Below, one piece after another: positions 1-7,454 of a stretch of 64,000 nucleotides of DNA. Location of the stretch: assembly GCF_014174255.1 (NCBI RefSeq), contig NZ_JABEQJ010000008.1, positions 62,001-126,000 on the forward strand, read 5' to 3'. Under the pieces are notes generated by a model, which did not search any database, was not told the origin of the DNA, and saw only the letters and a list, made by a program, of their open reading frames with translations. Source of the DNA: Gluconacetobacter sacchari. Lineage in GTDB: Bacteria > Pseudomonadota > Alphaproteobacteria > Acetobacterales > Acetobacteraceae. Position 1 is the first letter of the stretch. Each line of letters opens with the position of its first letter. The position numbers and the translations under genes are program-made.

Positions 1-255
1 AATCGAGAGGCCATTGAACTTGCCTCCGACCCGGACCCCGTATTCCTGGAACACCAGATCCTGATAAGCCCGCAACTTCTCGAAGATCGCGGCTTTCACC
101 GCTAGGTTGTGCGCTGCCAGCGCCTGGAAGTCGGCCGCGATCTCCACCGCCAGCTCGTGCTGAAGCACGATCTCCGGTCGGATCGATCCCACCGGGATCT
201 CGCGGCCGTCCGGATTGGTCAGCGTCCGAGGCTGCGTCTTTTCGATAGCGTTCAT
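1..255 (-). CDS. DUF3164 family Mu-like early protein (3' part missing)
   Basis: The ATG at 255 opens a frame that runs off the left edge, with 85 codons visible. The visible part has an N-terminal NPDGREIPVGSIRP segment and ends in QEYGVRVGGKFNG. This matches the DUF3164 family of Mu-like phages, where a QYGVKLGGK-type motif recurs. Members are about 200 residues, so more than half is outside the window. The biochemical role of the family is not established. The start overlaps the stop of the upstream gene (TGATG), so it is the last visible member of the early operon. Confidence 0.75.
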   Translation of the reverse strand, partial: MNAIEKTQPRTLTNPDGREIPVGSIRPEIVLQHELAVEIAADFQALAAHNLAVKAAIFEKLRAYQDLVFQEYGVRVGGKFNGLSI

Positions 256-533
256 CAGCTCATTTCCTTCTTGGCCGGCACATTCTCGGCCAGTCGATAC
301 ATCCCAGCGGCGATCAGCAGCGAGCAGGCCGCCGCATGCGCCGCACAATCCGAAGCTGCCCGCAGGTCGCCGGCTTCATATTTCTCGACCGCGTCATTGA
401 TGGCGCTTTCGCCATCGTCGAGAAGATCATTGATGTCGTTCGAACTGTCCTTCATGCGCTCCTGAGCGCGCCTCCAGACATTGGTCAGAACGATCTCCAT
501 ATCGCGGGTCTGCACCCGGACCTGTTCCGTCAC
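255..533 (-). CDS. Hypothetical Mu-like early protein, 92 aa
   Basis: This is a small soluble acidic protein with no domain I recognise. The middle (DSSNDINDLLDDGESAINDAVEKYEAGDL) is predicted mostly helical, followed by an alanine-rich helix. Its stop shares bases with the downstream DUF3164 start (TGATG), and its ATG overlaps the upstream stop (ATGA). Translational coupling within the early operon is therefore likely. The position suggests an accessory early function. Function is unknown. Confidence 0.65.
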   Translation of the reverse strand: MTEQVRVQTRDMEIVLTNVWRRAQERMKDSSNDINDLLDDGESAINDAVEKYEAGDLRAASDCAAHAAACSLLIAAGMYRLAENVPAKKEMS

Positions 534-769
534 GACCGCACCTCGTGAAACTCGGCATCGATCACGCGGGCTTCCTCGCGGCGCAGGATGTCCTGCACCA
601 CATTCTCCGCCAGTGCCGTCTCGATCTGGGCCGACACGTCCATCAACTGGACGCCCATCGCCGCCAGATCGGCCTTGGTCATCGTGACCGGCCCCGCCGC
701 GTTAAGCAGGGCGAAGGCTGTCCGCCGCAGATCGCTCGTGCAGCTATGGATCTGTTCGTACGTTGCCAT
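530..769 (-). CDS. Hypothetical Mu-like early protein, 79 aa
   Basis: This is a small helical protein (MATYEQIHSCTSDLRRTAF at the N-terminus) with no recognised family. The stop overlaps the next start by ATGA at 530-533. The start lies directly against the stop of the upstream gene at 770, so the pair is read without a gap. It has no signal peptide or membrane segment. Function is unknown. Support comes from its place in an unbroken chain of coupled genes and its GC-rich codon use. Confidence 0.6.
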   Translation of the reverse strand: MATYEQIHSCTSDLRRTAFALLNAAGPVTMTKADLAAMGVQLMDVSAQIETALAENVVQDILRREEARVIDAEFHEVRS

Positions 770-1048
770 CTACCGTCCCTCCAATCCGGCCGCGATCTCA
801 CGCCCGGTCATGCCGCCGGGCAGGCGATCGAGGAAATCAAGAATCACCGCCTCACGAGGCCGGGGATGCGCGCCCCAGGATCCATGAAGCTGAAACGCCA
901 TGTCGGCAGAGGTGCCCGATCCGAACTCGGCCGTGATCGCCCGCAGATCCCGCACCAGCGGGTCGAACCGCTCCGCCGCGTCGAAGATCGTGTCCATGGT
1001 CACGTCATGCAGCGTGTCCATCACCAACACCGTCAACGTCTCGCTCAT
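770..1048 (-). CDS. Hypothetical Mu-like early protein, 92 aa
   Basis: The protein begins MSETLTVLVMDTLHDV. It looks soluble, with an amphipathic middle and a basic C-terminus (GREIAAGLEGR). I recognise no domain. Its ATG overlaps the upstream stop by ATGA (1045-1048), and its TAG abuts the next ATG at 769. It is most likely an accessory early gene of the phage. Function is unknown. Confidence 0.6.
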   Translation of the reverse strand: MSETLTVLVMDTLHDVTMDTIFDAAERFDPLVRDLRAITAEFGSGTSADMAFQLHGSWGAHPRPREAVILDFLDRLPGGMTGREIAAGLEGR

Positions 1049-1328
1049 GCCACCCTCCAGAAGCGCTTCTTCTTTTCCCCGTCCATCTTCCCGATGAACT
1101 TCCAGCCCGTCTCCTTCGACACCACCGTGAACGAAGCCTGCCAGGATGACACCGCCTCGGTGACGAAGATCGAATCCCCGATCTCCATGGTCCGGATCAG
1201 CGCGTCCCGGCGCTCCTTCATTCCCGATCCGGAGGGTCCCCGCACGTTCGTCGGAAACGGCACGTTCTTCTCGATGCCCGGCAGGGCGGTGCCCCCCCCC
1301 CGGAGGAGAAGCTGCTCAATACTGTCAT
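1045..1328 (-). CDS. Small Mu-like early protein, reading frame broken at a G10 tract
   Basis: The natural start is ATG at 1328, which has a GGGAG ribosome site inside the end of the MuB gene and begins MTVLSSFSSGGG. The frame then meets ten Gs (minus strand; C run at 1292-1301). The downstream frame, ending DGEKKKRFWRVA at 1045, is out of register by one base. Eleven Gs would give one continuous 94-residue protein (MTVLSSFSSGGGGTALPGIEKN, then VPFPTNVRG). The segment 1045-1263 can also be read alone from a GTG. The break may be a sequencing or assembly error, true inactivation, or slippage-dependent expression. Function is unknown. Confidence 0.55.
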
Positions 1329-1330
1329 GG

Positions 1331-2314
1331 TCAGTCTCCCTTCTTCACGATGCGGGGGAATTCCCCGGTCATATGCGCCTTCCACGAGGCTTCCATGTCC
1401 CCGATGGCCACGCTCTCGCGGCCATGGACGCGGGCGATGCGCACGGCATTGCGCAACACCTTGGTCATCGACCGCAGCGCGCCGTCGCGCATGGCGATCG
1501 CCTTCGCGGCGTTCACCACATCCTCGTCGTCCAGGCCCCATTCCTTCAGGATCGGGCACACATCGCTCTGGAGCGGTGCGCCGACATTCCGCCGATGCCC
1601 GATGCGGCTGAAGATCTGCGCATGGTCAGCCGTGCGCCCCAGCCCGTCGATCTTGCCGATCAGCGGCGCGTTGCCGCTCAGCACCACGCCGACCTTGGCC
1701 TGGTCATGGATGGACCGCAGCATTTCGATGCCCGGCACGCTGAGGTGCTGCGCCTCATCCACCACGATCAGCCCGGACGATCCGGACAGCTGGCGCAGCA
1801 CAGCGCGCTCCTGCCGCGTTCCACGCTCCTGCACCCCCTGCTGCTCGGCCAGCTCATCCAGGATCGCGCTCGGGCTGATCTTCTTGGGCGTCGCGGTGAT
1901 GACCCAGACATTGTTGTTCTGGGCCGCGTAAGCCTCGATCGCCATGGTCTTGCCCACGCCGGCATTCCCGGCGATCAGCCCCATGTCCGGACCGAACTGC
2001 GCACCCTCCAGCACGGCAAACAACCGGCTCGCCGTGCGCGTCTGCACAAATCCGGGCACGCTCGGCACCAGTGACCGCTCTCGATCGCGACGCGCCAGCC
2101 CGTCCAGCCACCGCCGGGCCCTTTCCACCCGCTTCTCGTTGTCGCCGTTATACGTGCCGTTCAGCCAGGCCGAGAACGTCTGATACGCCTCGCCCATGGC
2201 ATCCGCGACCTGCCGGCGCGTCAGCCCGCGCGCCTCCATCGCCTCGCGCACGCGCTGCCGCAGCGCGTCGTCGTCGGGCGCGCCATTCTGGTTGTTCATG
2301 GTCTCGTTCGTCAT
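1331..2314 (-). CDS. MuB-like AAA+ transposition target-selection ATPase
   Basis: This 327-residue protein is a Mu B homologue. In Mu, B binds target DNA with ATP and delivers it to the transposase. Residues 22-53 form a helix-turn-helix (LTRRQVADAM, TFSAWLNG), as in Mu B. Walker A is GNAGVGKT at about 116-123, and Walker B is LIVVDEAQH with Asp186 and Glu187. The C-terminal part is the helical MuB C-terminal region. The ATG at 2314 is used; the long upstream extension of this frame is antisense to the transposase gene and was discarded. The gene is 60 bp downstream of the transposase, as in Mu. Confidence 0.9.
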   Translation of the reverse strand: MTNETMNNQNGAPDDDALRQRVREAMEARGLTRRQVADAMGEAYQTFSAWLNGTYNGDNEKRVERARRWLDGLARRDRERSLVPSVPGFVQTRTASRLFAVLEGAQFGPDMGLIAGNAGVGKTMAIEAYAAQNNNVWVITATPKKISPSAILDELAEQQGVQERGTRQERAVLRQLSGSSGLIVVDEAQHLSVPGIEMLRSIHDQAKVGVVLSGNAPLIGKIDGLGRTADHAQIFSRIGHRRNVGAPLQSDVCPILKEWGLDDEDVVNAAKAIAMRDGALRSMTKVLRNAVRIARVHGRESVAIGDMEASWKAHMTGEFPRIVKKGD

Positions 2315-2373
2315 TACTGTAGGGTCTTCCCTGAAAATGTTGCCTTGGTGACGCGGTTGTTCTGAAAGCCGCG

Positions 2374-4401
2374 TCACTCTTCTTCGTCTTCGACGGGGCG
2401 GAGATAGCCGCGCGCAGCGCGCTCCATGGCCATCGCCCGCTCCAGATCGTCCTCGTCCTCGTCGGCGAATGCCGCATGCGCCAGCGCGGTATTGCCGACG
2501 ACAACGGGGGATTTCGAAAAGATCGGGCGCACAACCTTGGCCTCGATCACGTCCTCGGGCTCGTCGGGTGTGGCGCTGGGGGCGTACAGCGCCTGAAGCT
2601 GTCCCAGCGACATATCCAGCTCGGCCGCCTTCATGCGCTTCGCCGCCTTCATCCATTCCGCGCGGCGACGGTTGTCCGCCTGGGCAGCGCTCTTGTCCGC
2701 GAACCCGGCCGGCTCCAGGCACTGCGCGGCACCCAGATAGGTCCCGTCCAGCCGGTAGACGTGCAGATCCTCCTGCAACGCCTGCGGATCGAACCGCACC
2801 ACGACCGACTGCCCGCGCAACGGCAGCAGGAAATCGGCCCAGAACCGGTTGCCCTCCAGCATGATCGAACCGTCGGTGCGCCCGACATTGATCGACTCCG
2901 CCGCCATCAGCCATAGCCGGCGCTGCTCGGCCGTGGCCTTCTTGATCGGGGCGTGGACATAGGATTCCGCGAATGCCTGGGCGAAGCTCAGCGTCCCGCC
3001 ACAGACCCGCGACCGGCGTCCGGCCCGGTTATTGTGCTCGTCGATTCCCTCGGCCACCACCTTGATGAATTCGTCGAGCGGCACCGCCTTGCTGCCGTAA
3101 TTCTCCGGCTTGGCCATCGGGTTATTGCCGGTATAGGCACCCTCAAAAGCCGGATGCTTCGCGATGCTCTGCGAGAAATCACGGAACGCGCGCTCGATCG
3201 GCTTGGACTGCCCCGAATAGGGCCACGTCCAATGCACCTCCACACCAAGCTGCGGCATGATCCCGGTCGGCTCATCCTCGCGAACCTTGAACCGATACCG
3301 GTTCTCGACGCCGCCGGTCAGCCACTTGCTGGCAAAGTTCCTGCCGTTGTCGAGGAAGCACATCTTGGGAATGCCCCATCGCTCGACCATGTCGCCGAAG
3401 GCGAGGCGCACGGCCTCCTTGTTCTCGGAAATGTCCAGGCGCCATGCCAGGATCATTCCGGAGCGCAGGTCCTGGAACGCCACCAGGATCGGCCGCAGGA
3501 TCTTCACCTTCCCGCCCTCCGGCCACGCGACGAACACATCGAATTTGTGGCCGTCCGCGTTCACCGCCTCCATGGCGTGAAACGACGACCGGTCGCGGAC
3601 CTGTGCTGGAAACATCCTCTTAAGCGCCTCTTCACCCTTGCGGCACACCGTGATCAGCTGGGGCGGAAACTGGTCCATCCGACGCTTCAGCGTCTTTTCG
3701 GATGGGATGGACCAGCCGCTCCCTTTCGCTTTGTCGGCTAGCCGACGGTAGCAATCAGTAAATCGCGGCTGGGAAAGGCGCAGATAATCGGCCTTGAGAG
3801 CCGCCCAAGCCTCCGGTGAGCATTCAGCCCGCTTCGCCGCCCCCGCGTAATGCGGGGCCAACGCCGCCAGCCAATCGCACCGGTCGATCCCGCGAATATC
3901 GCGATACCAGTTATGGATCGTCGTCACGCCGACCGATTCCTGACGCGCGACATGCATGAGGGCGATCGTCTTCACGGTTCCCGAGCGCTCCATCAGCTCG
4001 ACCGCCTCGATAATCCGGTGCGCCCGGCGGGCCTTTTCCTTCAGGGTATCCGGCAGCGCGTCAAAGCGGCGCCACAGATCCTCCCGGTGTCGCTCGCCCA
4101 TGGCGGCATCCGCACGCTCCGCCTCGGCCTGTTCCTCCTGACGCTTTCGATGGAGCTGGCTCGCCAGTTCCGCCTGCGCCTCCATCGGCAGGACATATGG
4201 GGTGAATTCAAACCCGCCGCCCTGACCCTTGCGCCTGCGCCATGTCTGCCCCTCGCGCTCGGGCGACATCCAGTTCTCGCTGGCGGCCCGCGCCTGGATA
4301 CCCTGCTTGGTCGCCGGCATGCGCGGTAATCTCAGCGCGGCAAGCTCCGCCGCCGAAAGCCACGGCACCGACGCATCCACGTAATGCACGGCGCCCATCA
4401 T
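2374..4401 (-). CDS. MuA-like DDE transposase
   Basis: This 675-residue protein carries out strand nicking and transfer at the phage ends. The N-terminal region (about 10-70) matches the Mu transposase DNA-binding wing, with WLSAAELAALRLPRMPAT. Helical end-binding domains follow at about 110-250. The RNase-H-like catalytic core has Asp283 in NADGHKFDVF, Asp351 in FLDNGRNF and Glu403 in GQSKPIERAF. Mu has Asp269, Asp336 and Glu392. The C-terminus is rich in Glu and Asp, as expected of the MuB-contacting tail. The start overlaps the upstream stop by ATGA. All key residues are present, so the enzyme looks intact. Confidence 0.95.
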   Translation of the reverse strand: MMGAVHYVDASVPWLSAAELAALRLPRMPATKQGIQARAASENWMSPEREGQTWRRRKGQGGGFEFTPYVLPMEAQAELASQLHRKRQEEQAEAERADAAMGERHREDLWRRFDALPDTLKEKARRAHRIIEAVELMERSGTVKTIALMHVARQESVGVTTIHNWYRDIRGIDRCDWLAALAPHYAGAAKRAECSPEAWAALKADYLRLSQPRFTDCYRRLADKAKGSGWSIPSEKTLKRRMDQFPPQLITVCRKGEEALKRMFPAQVRDRSSFHAMEAVNADGHKFDVFVAWPEGGKVKILRPILVAFQDLRSGMILAWRLDISENKEAVRLAFGDMVERWGIPKMCFLDNGRNFASKWLTGGVENRYRFKVREDEPTGIMPQLGVEVHWTWPYSGQSKPIERAFRDFSQSIAKHPAFEGAYTGNNPMAKPENYGSKAVPLDEFIKVVAEGIDEHNNRAGRRSRVCGGTLSFAQAFAESYVHAPIKKATAEQRRLWLMAAESINVGRTDGSIMLEGNRFWADFLLPLRGQSVVVRFDPQALQEDLHVYRLDGTYLGAAQCLEPAGFADKSAAQADNRRRAEWMKAAKRMKAAELDMSLGQLQALYAPSATPDEPEDVIEAKVVRPIFSKSPVVVGNTALAHAAFADEDEDDLERAMAMERAARGYLRPVEDEEE

Positions 4402-4784
4402 GCCGCCACCCGCCGGGGCTGGGCGGCGCGGCCGGCCAATTGCCAGACTCGCGCCGCCCGTTCCACCATGAGGTTGTCCACACCAACCATGGAGGAATTC
4501 GTGAAGACACCGTACGGCTGGATCGAAATACCGGGAAACCGCGCACCCGATATTCTTTTTCCATTGCTCGAAATATTGAGTGCGCGCCCCGATTCCTCAA
4601 CCCTTTCATCGGTCGCGCCAGGGAACCAACCGGAACTGGACTCGGTCATCGACAGCCTTGCGCAGGCCGGAAGCTTCGCCCCGCTAGGCGAAATGTCCCC
4701 GCCAGCTTCGGCCCTGCTGAAAGAACACGTCGTCACCCTCATGGCGAAAGCGGCAACTGCTGTCAGGATGAGAAAACCGTTCAT
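4398..4784 (-). CDS. Hypothetical early protein, 128 aa, with antisense ORF
   Basis: The gene is joined by ATGA overlaps to both the gene before it and the transposase after it, which is the main argument for it. The first 16 residues are hydrophobic (MNGFLILTAVAAFAM), but the rest shows no known domain. Codon use in the first two thirds is less GC-rich at third positions than in its neighbours. The last 30 codons (ending AGRAAQPRRVAA) look native. A competing plus-strand ORF (4501-4872) has its own Shine-Dalgarno. One of the two may be recent or non-coding. Function is unknown. Confidence 0.45.
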   Translation of the reverse strand: MNGFLILTAVAAFAMRVTTCSFSRAEAGGDISPSGAKLPACARLSMTESSSGWFPGATDERVEESGRALNISSNGKRISGARFPGISIQPYGVFTNSSMVGVDNLMVERAARVWQLAGRAAQPRRVAA

Positions 4785-4990
4785 GACTGTTGCCCCCGGC
4801 CAAACGTCAGACCTGCACCTACTAGTGATGCTGCTCTCGTCCGAAATTCGGTCACCGAAAAATCTTCAGTAATCGCAAGATCAACTAAGGATCGTGCCTC
4901 AGCCAACGTGTGCGCCTCTATTTCTCGGGGGGAGAAAAGCATTCCGCAGACTTCTCCGGCAGCGGAGCGGATCGGCTTGTAGTCCGTCAT
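4781..4990 (-). CDS. Hypothetical Mu-like early protein, 69 aa
   Basis: This is a short soluble protein (MTDYKPIRSAAGEVCGML...) with one central helix rich in Ala, Glu and Arg. No family was recognised. It is joined to the upstream gene by TAATG at 4990 and to the downstream gene by ATGA at 4781-4784. It therefore sits inside the coupled early operon just ahead of the transposase module. Function is unknown. Confidence 0.6.
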   Translation of the reverse strand: MTDYKPIRSAAGEVCGMLFSPREIEAHTLAEARSLVDLAITEDFSVTEFRTRAASLVGAGLTFGRGQQS

Positions 4991-5448
4991 TACCGACTTC
5001 CCCGAACGGCCTGGCGCCGGAGCATCCGCTCACGCTGTGCCAGGTCTTTTTTCTGTTCACTGACTGCCGCCAGCTCGATCATCGGCAGATACCGCCGCTC
5101 GATCACTGCCCAGCCGTGCGGCTCCGCAAGAAATTCCACCAACCGCCGGTCGGCGACCGCATGCACCAGCGCGTCGAAGCGCGGCACGCTGATCTGGTGC
5201 CCCTCACGCATGGCTGACGAATAGGCGTTCAGCATCGGCACACTGACCGGACGCTCCAGAATGGCCGACATCCGCGCCGCCACGTCCTCACGCGACTGGC
5301 CGCACTCCTGAAGGCTGATCGAAATCGCGCGCGACAGACGACCGGAATACGAATTGGCGCGGATCAGGCGTTCATCGAACCGGACCACCGGCTCCGGTGG
5401 CGCCCAGTCCAGCAGGGACAACTGTCCCGGCACGGGACGGCGGCTCAT
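4990..5448 (-). CDS. Conserved Mu-like phage protein upstream of transposase, 152 aa
   Basis: This protein begins MSRRPVPGQLSLLDWAPPEPV. It contains FDERLIRANSYSGRLSRAIS, an SREDVAARMS helix pair resembling a regulator-type helix-turn-helix, and LVEFLAEPHGWAVIERRYLPM. From memory, proteins with this LLDWxPPE...AxPFGWAVIxRRY pattern are common just upstream of the transposase in Mu-like phages, usually annotated as hypothetical. A C-terminal basic helix follows. The ATG at 5448 was chosen over an upstream extension because it overlaps the preceding stop by ATGA. A role in early regulation or DNA binding is inference only. Confidence 0.65.
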   Translation of the reverse strand: MSRRPVPGQLSLLDWAPPEPVVRFDERLIRANSYSGRLSRAISISLQECGQSREDVAARMSAILERPVSVPMLNAYSSAMREGHQISVPRFDALVHAVADRRLVEFLAEPHGWAVIERRYLPMIELAAVSEQKKDLAQRERMLRRQAVRGSR

Positions 5449-5702
5449 CGCACCACCTTCACGGTCGTCAGGGCATATCCTTCCACCAGTCCCGGACAGT
5501 CTTTCGACGTAGCCACCCACAAGACTTCAGCGACAATTCCTTCCCACACAAAGTTGCCCACCGAGCATGGAGGAGTGGTCAGGAGCAGCATATCGCCCGG
5601 ACAAACCTCTCCTTGCGGCCTGATTATGATCCCGACCTGAAACCCGTCAGTGATGGCTTCGATCGCCTCTTTGGGCATCGTCTCGCTGTGAAAGCGCTTC
5701 AT
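5445..5702 (-). CDS. Hypothetical Mu-like early protein, 85 aa
   Basis: This is a small protein beginning MKRFHSETMPKEAIEAITDG. It is rich in beta-strand-forming stretches (FQVGIIIRPQGEV, MLLLTTPPCSVG, VEGYALTTVKVVR). It has no membrane segment of usual length and no recognised domain. It overlaps both neighbours by ATGA. The lower GC of this stretch compared with the transposase gene fits a phage accessory gene. Function is unknown. Confidence 0.6.
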   Translation of the reverse strand: MKRFHSETMPKEAIEAITDGFQVGIIIRPQGEVCPGDMLLLTTPPCSVGNFVWEGIVAEVLWVATSKDCPGLVEGYALTTVKVVR

Positions 5703-5974
5703 GCCGCACCCCCACGCGCCCGCGCATCCTCGGCCAGGATCGCCAGCACATCGTCAGCCGAGAAATCCAGCGCCCAGAACAGATCCAGCATCGCGCCGAA
5801 CCCGATCTCCGTCGTCCCACTCTCGACATTGCGCACCGTCCCGATCGAGACATTGGCGTCCGTCGCCAGATCGATCGCCGTCAGGCCCTGCCGGGCGCGG
5901 ACCTGCTTGATCATCTGCCCGACAAACCGCCGCACGTCATGCGCGTGGGCGTTGCGTGAAACTGGATGTTTCAT
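5699..5974 (-). CDS. XRE-family helix-turn-helix regulator, 91 aa
   Basis: Residues about 17-62 form a Cro/C1-type helix-turn-helix: MIKQVRARQGLTAIDLATDANVS, then a recognition helix in IGTVRNVESG. The tail is short and acidic, with no sensing domain. Small XRE proteins of this type act as transcription regulators. Here it lies inside the early operon between the ParB-domain gene and small hypothetical genes, with ATGA overlaps on both sides. It would be made together with the transposition genes. Its target is unknown. Confidence 0.8.
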   Translation of the reverse strand: MKHPVSRNAHAHDVRRFVGQMIKQVRARQGLTAIDLATDANVSIGTVRNVESGTTEIGFGAMLDLFWALDFSADDVLAILAEDARARGGAA

Positions 5975-6888
5975 GCTGCCTCCTGCGCGGCATCCCGGCC
6001 GATCCGGTGGTGCTGCGGCGACAGGAAGTCGATGATGTGAGAGCGTTCCTCCGCGCTGGCGCGATGCCAGAAATCTTCGAACGAATTCACCACCTCGGGC
6101 CGCAGGTAATCGAGAATGGCGCTACGGCCACCCGCATCGGCCACCTTCCAGACCCCGATGAACTTCTGATACGCGGTCGGCGGTTTTGCCTTGGGCCGGT
6201 TTTCGATCTGGCGGACAATCTCGCCGACCTGCCGGATACCGGGCCACTGGGCGATGAAGTCGGCAATCCGCCGCTGCATCTCCGGCGTTTCCTTGGCCAG
6301 GGCGTCGAGCTGGGCGCCGCTATCCGCGATCCATGTGCCGGCGATCTTCGAGCGCACGTCGGGAACGATGTTCCGATGCCGCGCCACCGCGATCTCGATC
6401 GCGCGCTTCGTCAGCCCAAGACGTTCAGCGGTCGCTGTCGTGAAGGAGGCGATCAAAGCGAAGACCTCTTCGCTTTGATCGGACCTCCGGTCACCACCGC
6501 GTTTCGTCTCGGGGTGCAACTCCTCGTAAACGCGCTTGCGCTCGGCCAGAAACGTCGCCCGGTCCAACGGGCTCAACTCCCGGCGGCACAGGTTTTCGTC
6601 GATCTCCAGAAGCTGGGCTTCCAGGTCCGTGACCTTCAGCACCACGCATGCGGCGGTATCGGCGCCGATCTCCCGCAGCGCGGCCTCCCGGTGCGCCCCG
6701 GCGATCAGCTCATATTTCTTCCCCGTGCGCTCCAGCGCCTTCGAGACATTCAACTTCCGGACTTCGAGCGGCACCCGCTGCCCATGCTCGCGCATCGACG
6801 CGGCAATCAGCGCCACCCAGTCCGGGTCCACCGACCGCAGCCGATCCCCGACCGCGATCTGGTCGAGGGGAATCATCTCGACGTTCAT
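5971..6888 (-). CDS. ParB N-terminal domain protein of Mu-like phage
   Basis: This 305-residue protein has a ParB/Spo0J N-terminal nuclease-like fold at about 1-110. It shows MIPLDQIAVGDRLR, a GAHREAALREIGAD box (the GxHRxxA motif) and IDENLCRRELSPLDRA. A helical DNA-binding region follows (GLTKRAIEIAVARHR). Such ParB-like proteins are frequent in the early operons of alphaproteobacterial Mu-like phages. No ParA partner is seen nearby, so plasmid-style partition is unlikely. It may organise phage DNA or regulate transcription. ATGA overlaps join it to both neighbours. Confidence 0.8.
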   Translation of the reverse strand: MNVEMIPLDQIAVGDRLRSVDPDWVALIAASMREHGQRVPLEVRKLNVSKALERTGKKYELIAGAHREAALREIGADTAACVVLKVTDLEAQLLEIDENLCRRELSPLDRATFLAERKRVYEELHPETKRGGDRRSDQSEEVFALIASFTTATAERLGLTKRAIEIAVARHRNIVPDVRSKIAGTWIADSGAQLDALAKETPEMQRRIADFIAQWPGIRQVGEIVRQIENRPKAKPPTAYQKFIGVWKVADAGGRSAILDYLRPEVVNSFEDFWHRASAEERSHIIDFLSPQHHRIGRDAAQEAA

Positions 6889-7190
6889 GCCGCCACCGCC
6901 TTTGCACGCTGATCAGCACGCGGAAGGGCGGTAGGAGTGCGGTCTACCGTAAACGAAACCGGAGTCCCGTCCTCATGATACCGGTCAGGCCAGACCTCTT
7001 CGGGCTTCATGCCCAGCGCCTTGGCAATCTCCCGCTCTATCGGAACCGAGTAGCCCGGTGTCGCAATCACCTTGCTCACCGCCGCCACGCCGCGCCCGAT
7101 CAGCACGGAAAACGCGGCCAGCGAGCCGTACAGGATGCGCAGCCGGGCCTTTATCTCCTCCGGATGCAATCCCCTGGGCTTTTGTGCCAT
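6885..7190 (-). CDS. Ner-like (Nlp family) early regulator
   Basis: This is the first gene of the leftward operon, 101 residues. LHPEEIKARLRILYGSLAAF, then the GVAAVSKVIATPG recognition helix and IEREIAKALGMKPEEVWPDRY, match the Ner/SfsB family. Mu Ner represses both the early and repressor promoters during lytic growth. The basic tail (about 75-101) is longer than in Mu Ner. The gene starts about 100 bp downstream of a candidate early promoter. Its position directly next to the divergent repressor is the same as in Mu. Confidence 0.85.
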   Translation of the reverse strand: MAQKPRGLHPEEIKARLRILYGSLAAFSVLIGRGVAAVSKVIATPGYSVPIEREIAKALGMKPEEVWPDRYHEDGTPVSFTVDRTPTALPRADQRAKAVAA

Positions 7191-7289
7191 ACATAGCCTC
7201 CTTGAACCGGGGCGGTGCCAGCCGCCCCTCTTTCGTCCCCCGCTTCCGCAAGTTTTTGCGGTGCATGTCCGTCGCGAGGTATGACCGTG

Positions 7290-7317
7290 AGAATACGCTT
7301 TTCGGTATCTGAATCAA
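7290..7317 (-). promoter_or_regulatory. Candidate early promoter for the phage transposition operon
   Basis: Reading leftward, a -35-like TTGATT (complement of 7312-7317) and a -10-like TATTCT (complement of 7290-7295) are separated by 16 bp. They sit upstream of the Ner-like gene. One TTGTCGGTT operator copy (7332-7340) lies about 15 bp upstream of the -35, so repressor bound there could control it. This is pattern matching only. Confidence 0.4.
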
Positions 7318-7330
7318 CGGAAAACCGTCC

Positions 7331-7341
7331 CTTGTCGGTTC
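7331..7341 (+). promoter_or_regulatory. Single repressor/transposase operator copy
   Basis: CTTGTCGGTTC matches one arm of the palindrome at 7426-7454. It lies between the candidate early promoter and the repressor gene. It is a plausible half-operator for the S24 repressor or an enhancer-type site bound by the transposase N-terminus, as in Mu. Confidence 0.5.
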
Positions 7342-7425
7342 GATGCAGACAGTTTTCTGTGGATAACCGATCACAAGCCGCATCTATCAGCCGGAAAACA
7401 GGTGAAGAACATACCGTTTTCAGTT

Positions 7426-7454
7426 TTTGTCGGTTCGCGCCGTGAACCGACAAA
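7426..7454. promoter_or_regulatory. Perfect 11-bp inverted-repeat operator at the repressor start
   Basis: TTTGTCGGTTC (7426-7436) and GAACCGACAAA (7444-7454) are exact complements separated by 7 bp. The right arm ends on the A of the repressor ATG. Bound protein would therefore block repressor translation or transcription initiation. This is what autoregulation by the repressor, or shut-off by Ner, would look like. Confidence 0.65.

Noticed and set aside
545-2074. Long plus-strand frame (about 509 codons) opposite the phage early genes
   Set aside because: It is antisense to the MuB and small early genes, has no recognisable domain, and reflects GC-rich codon structure.
2315-2914. N-terminal extension of the MuB-like frame to 2914
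   Set aside because: It is antisense-register sequence within the transposase gene. The HTH-containing start at 2314 fits Mu B.
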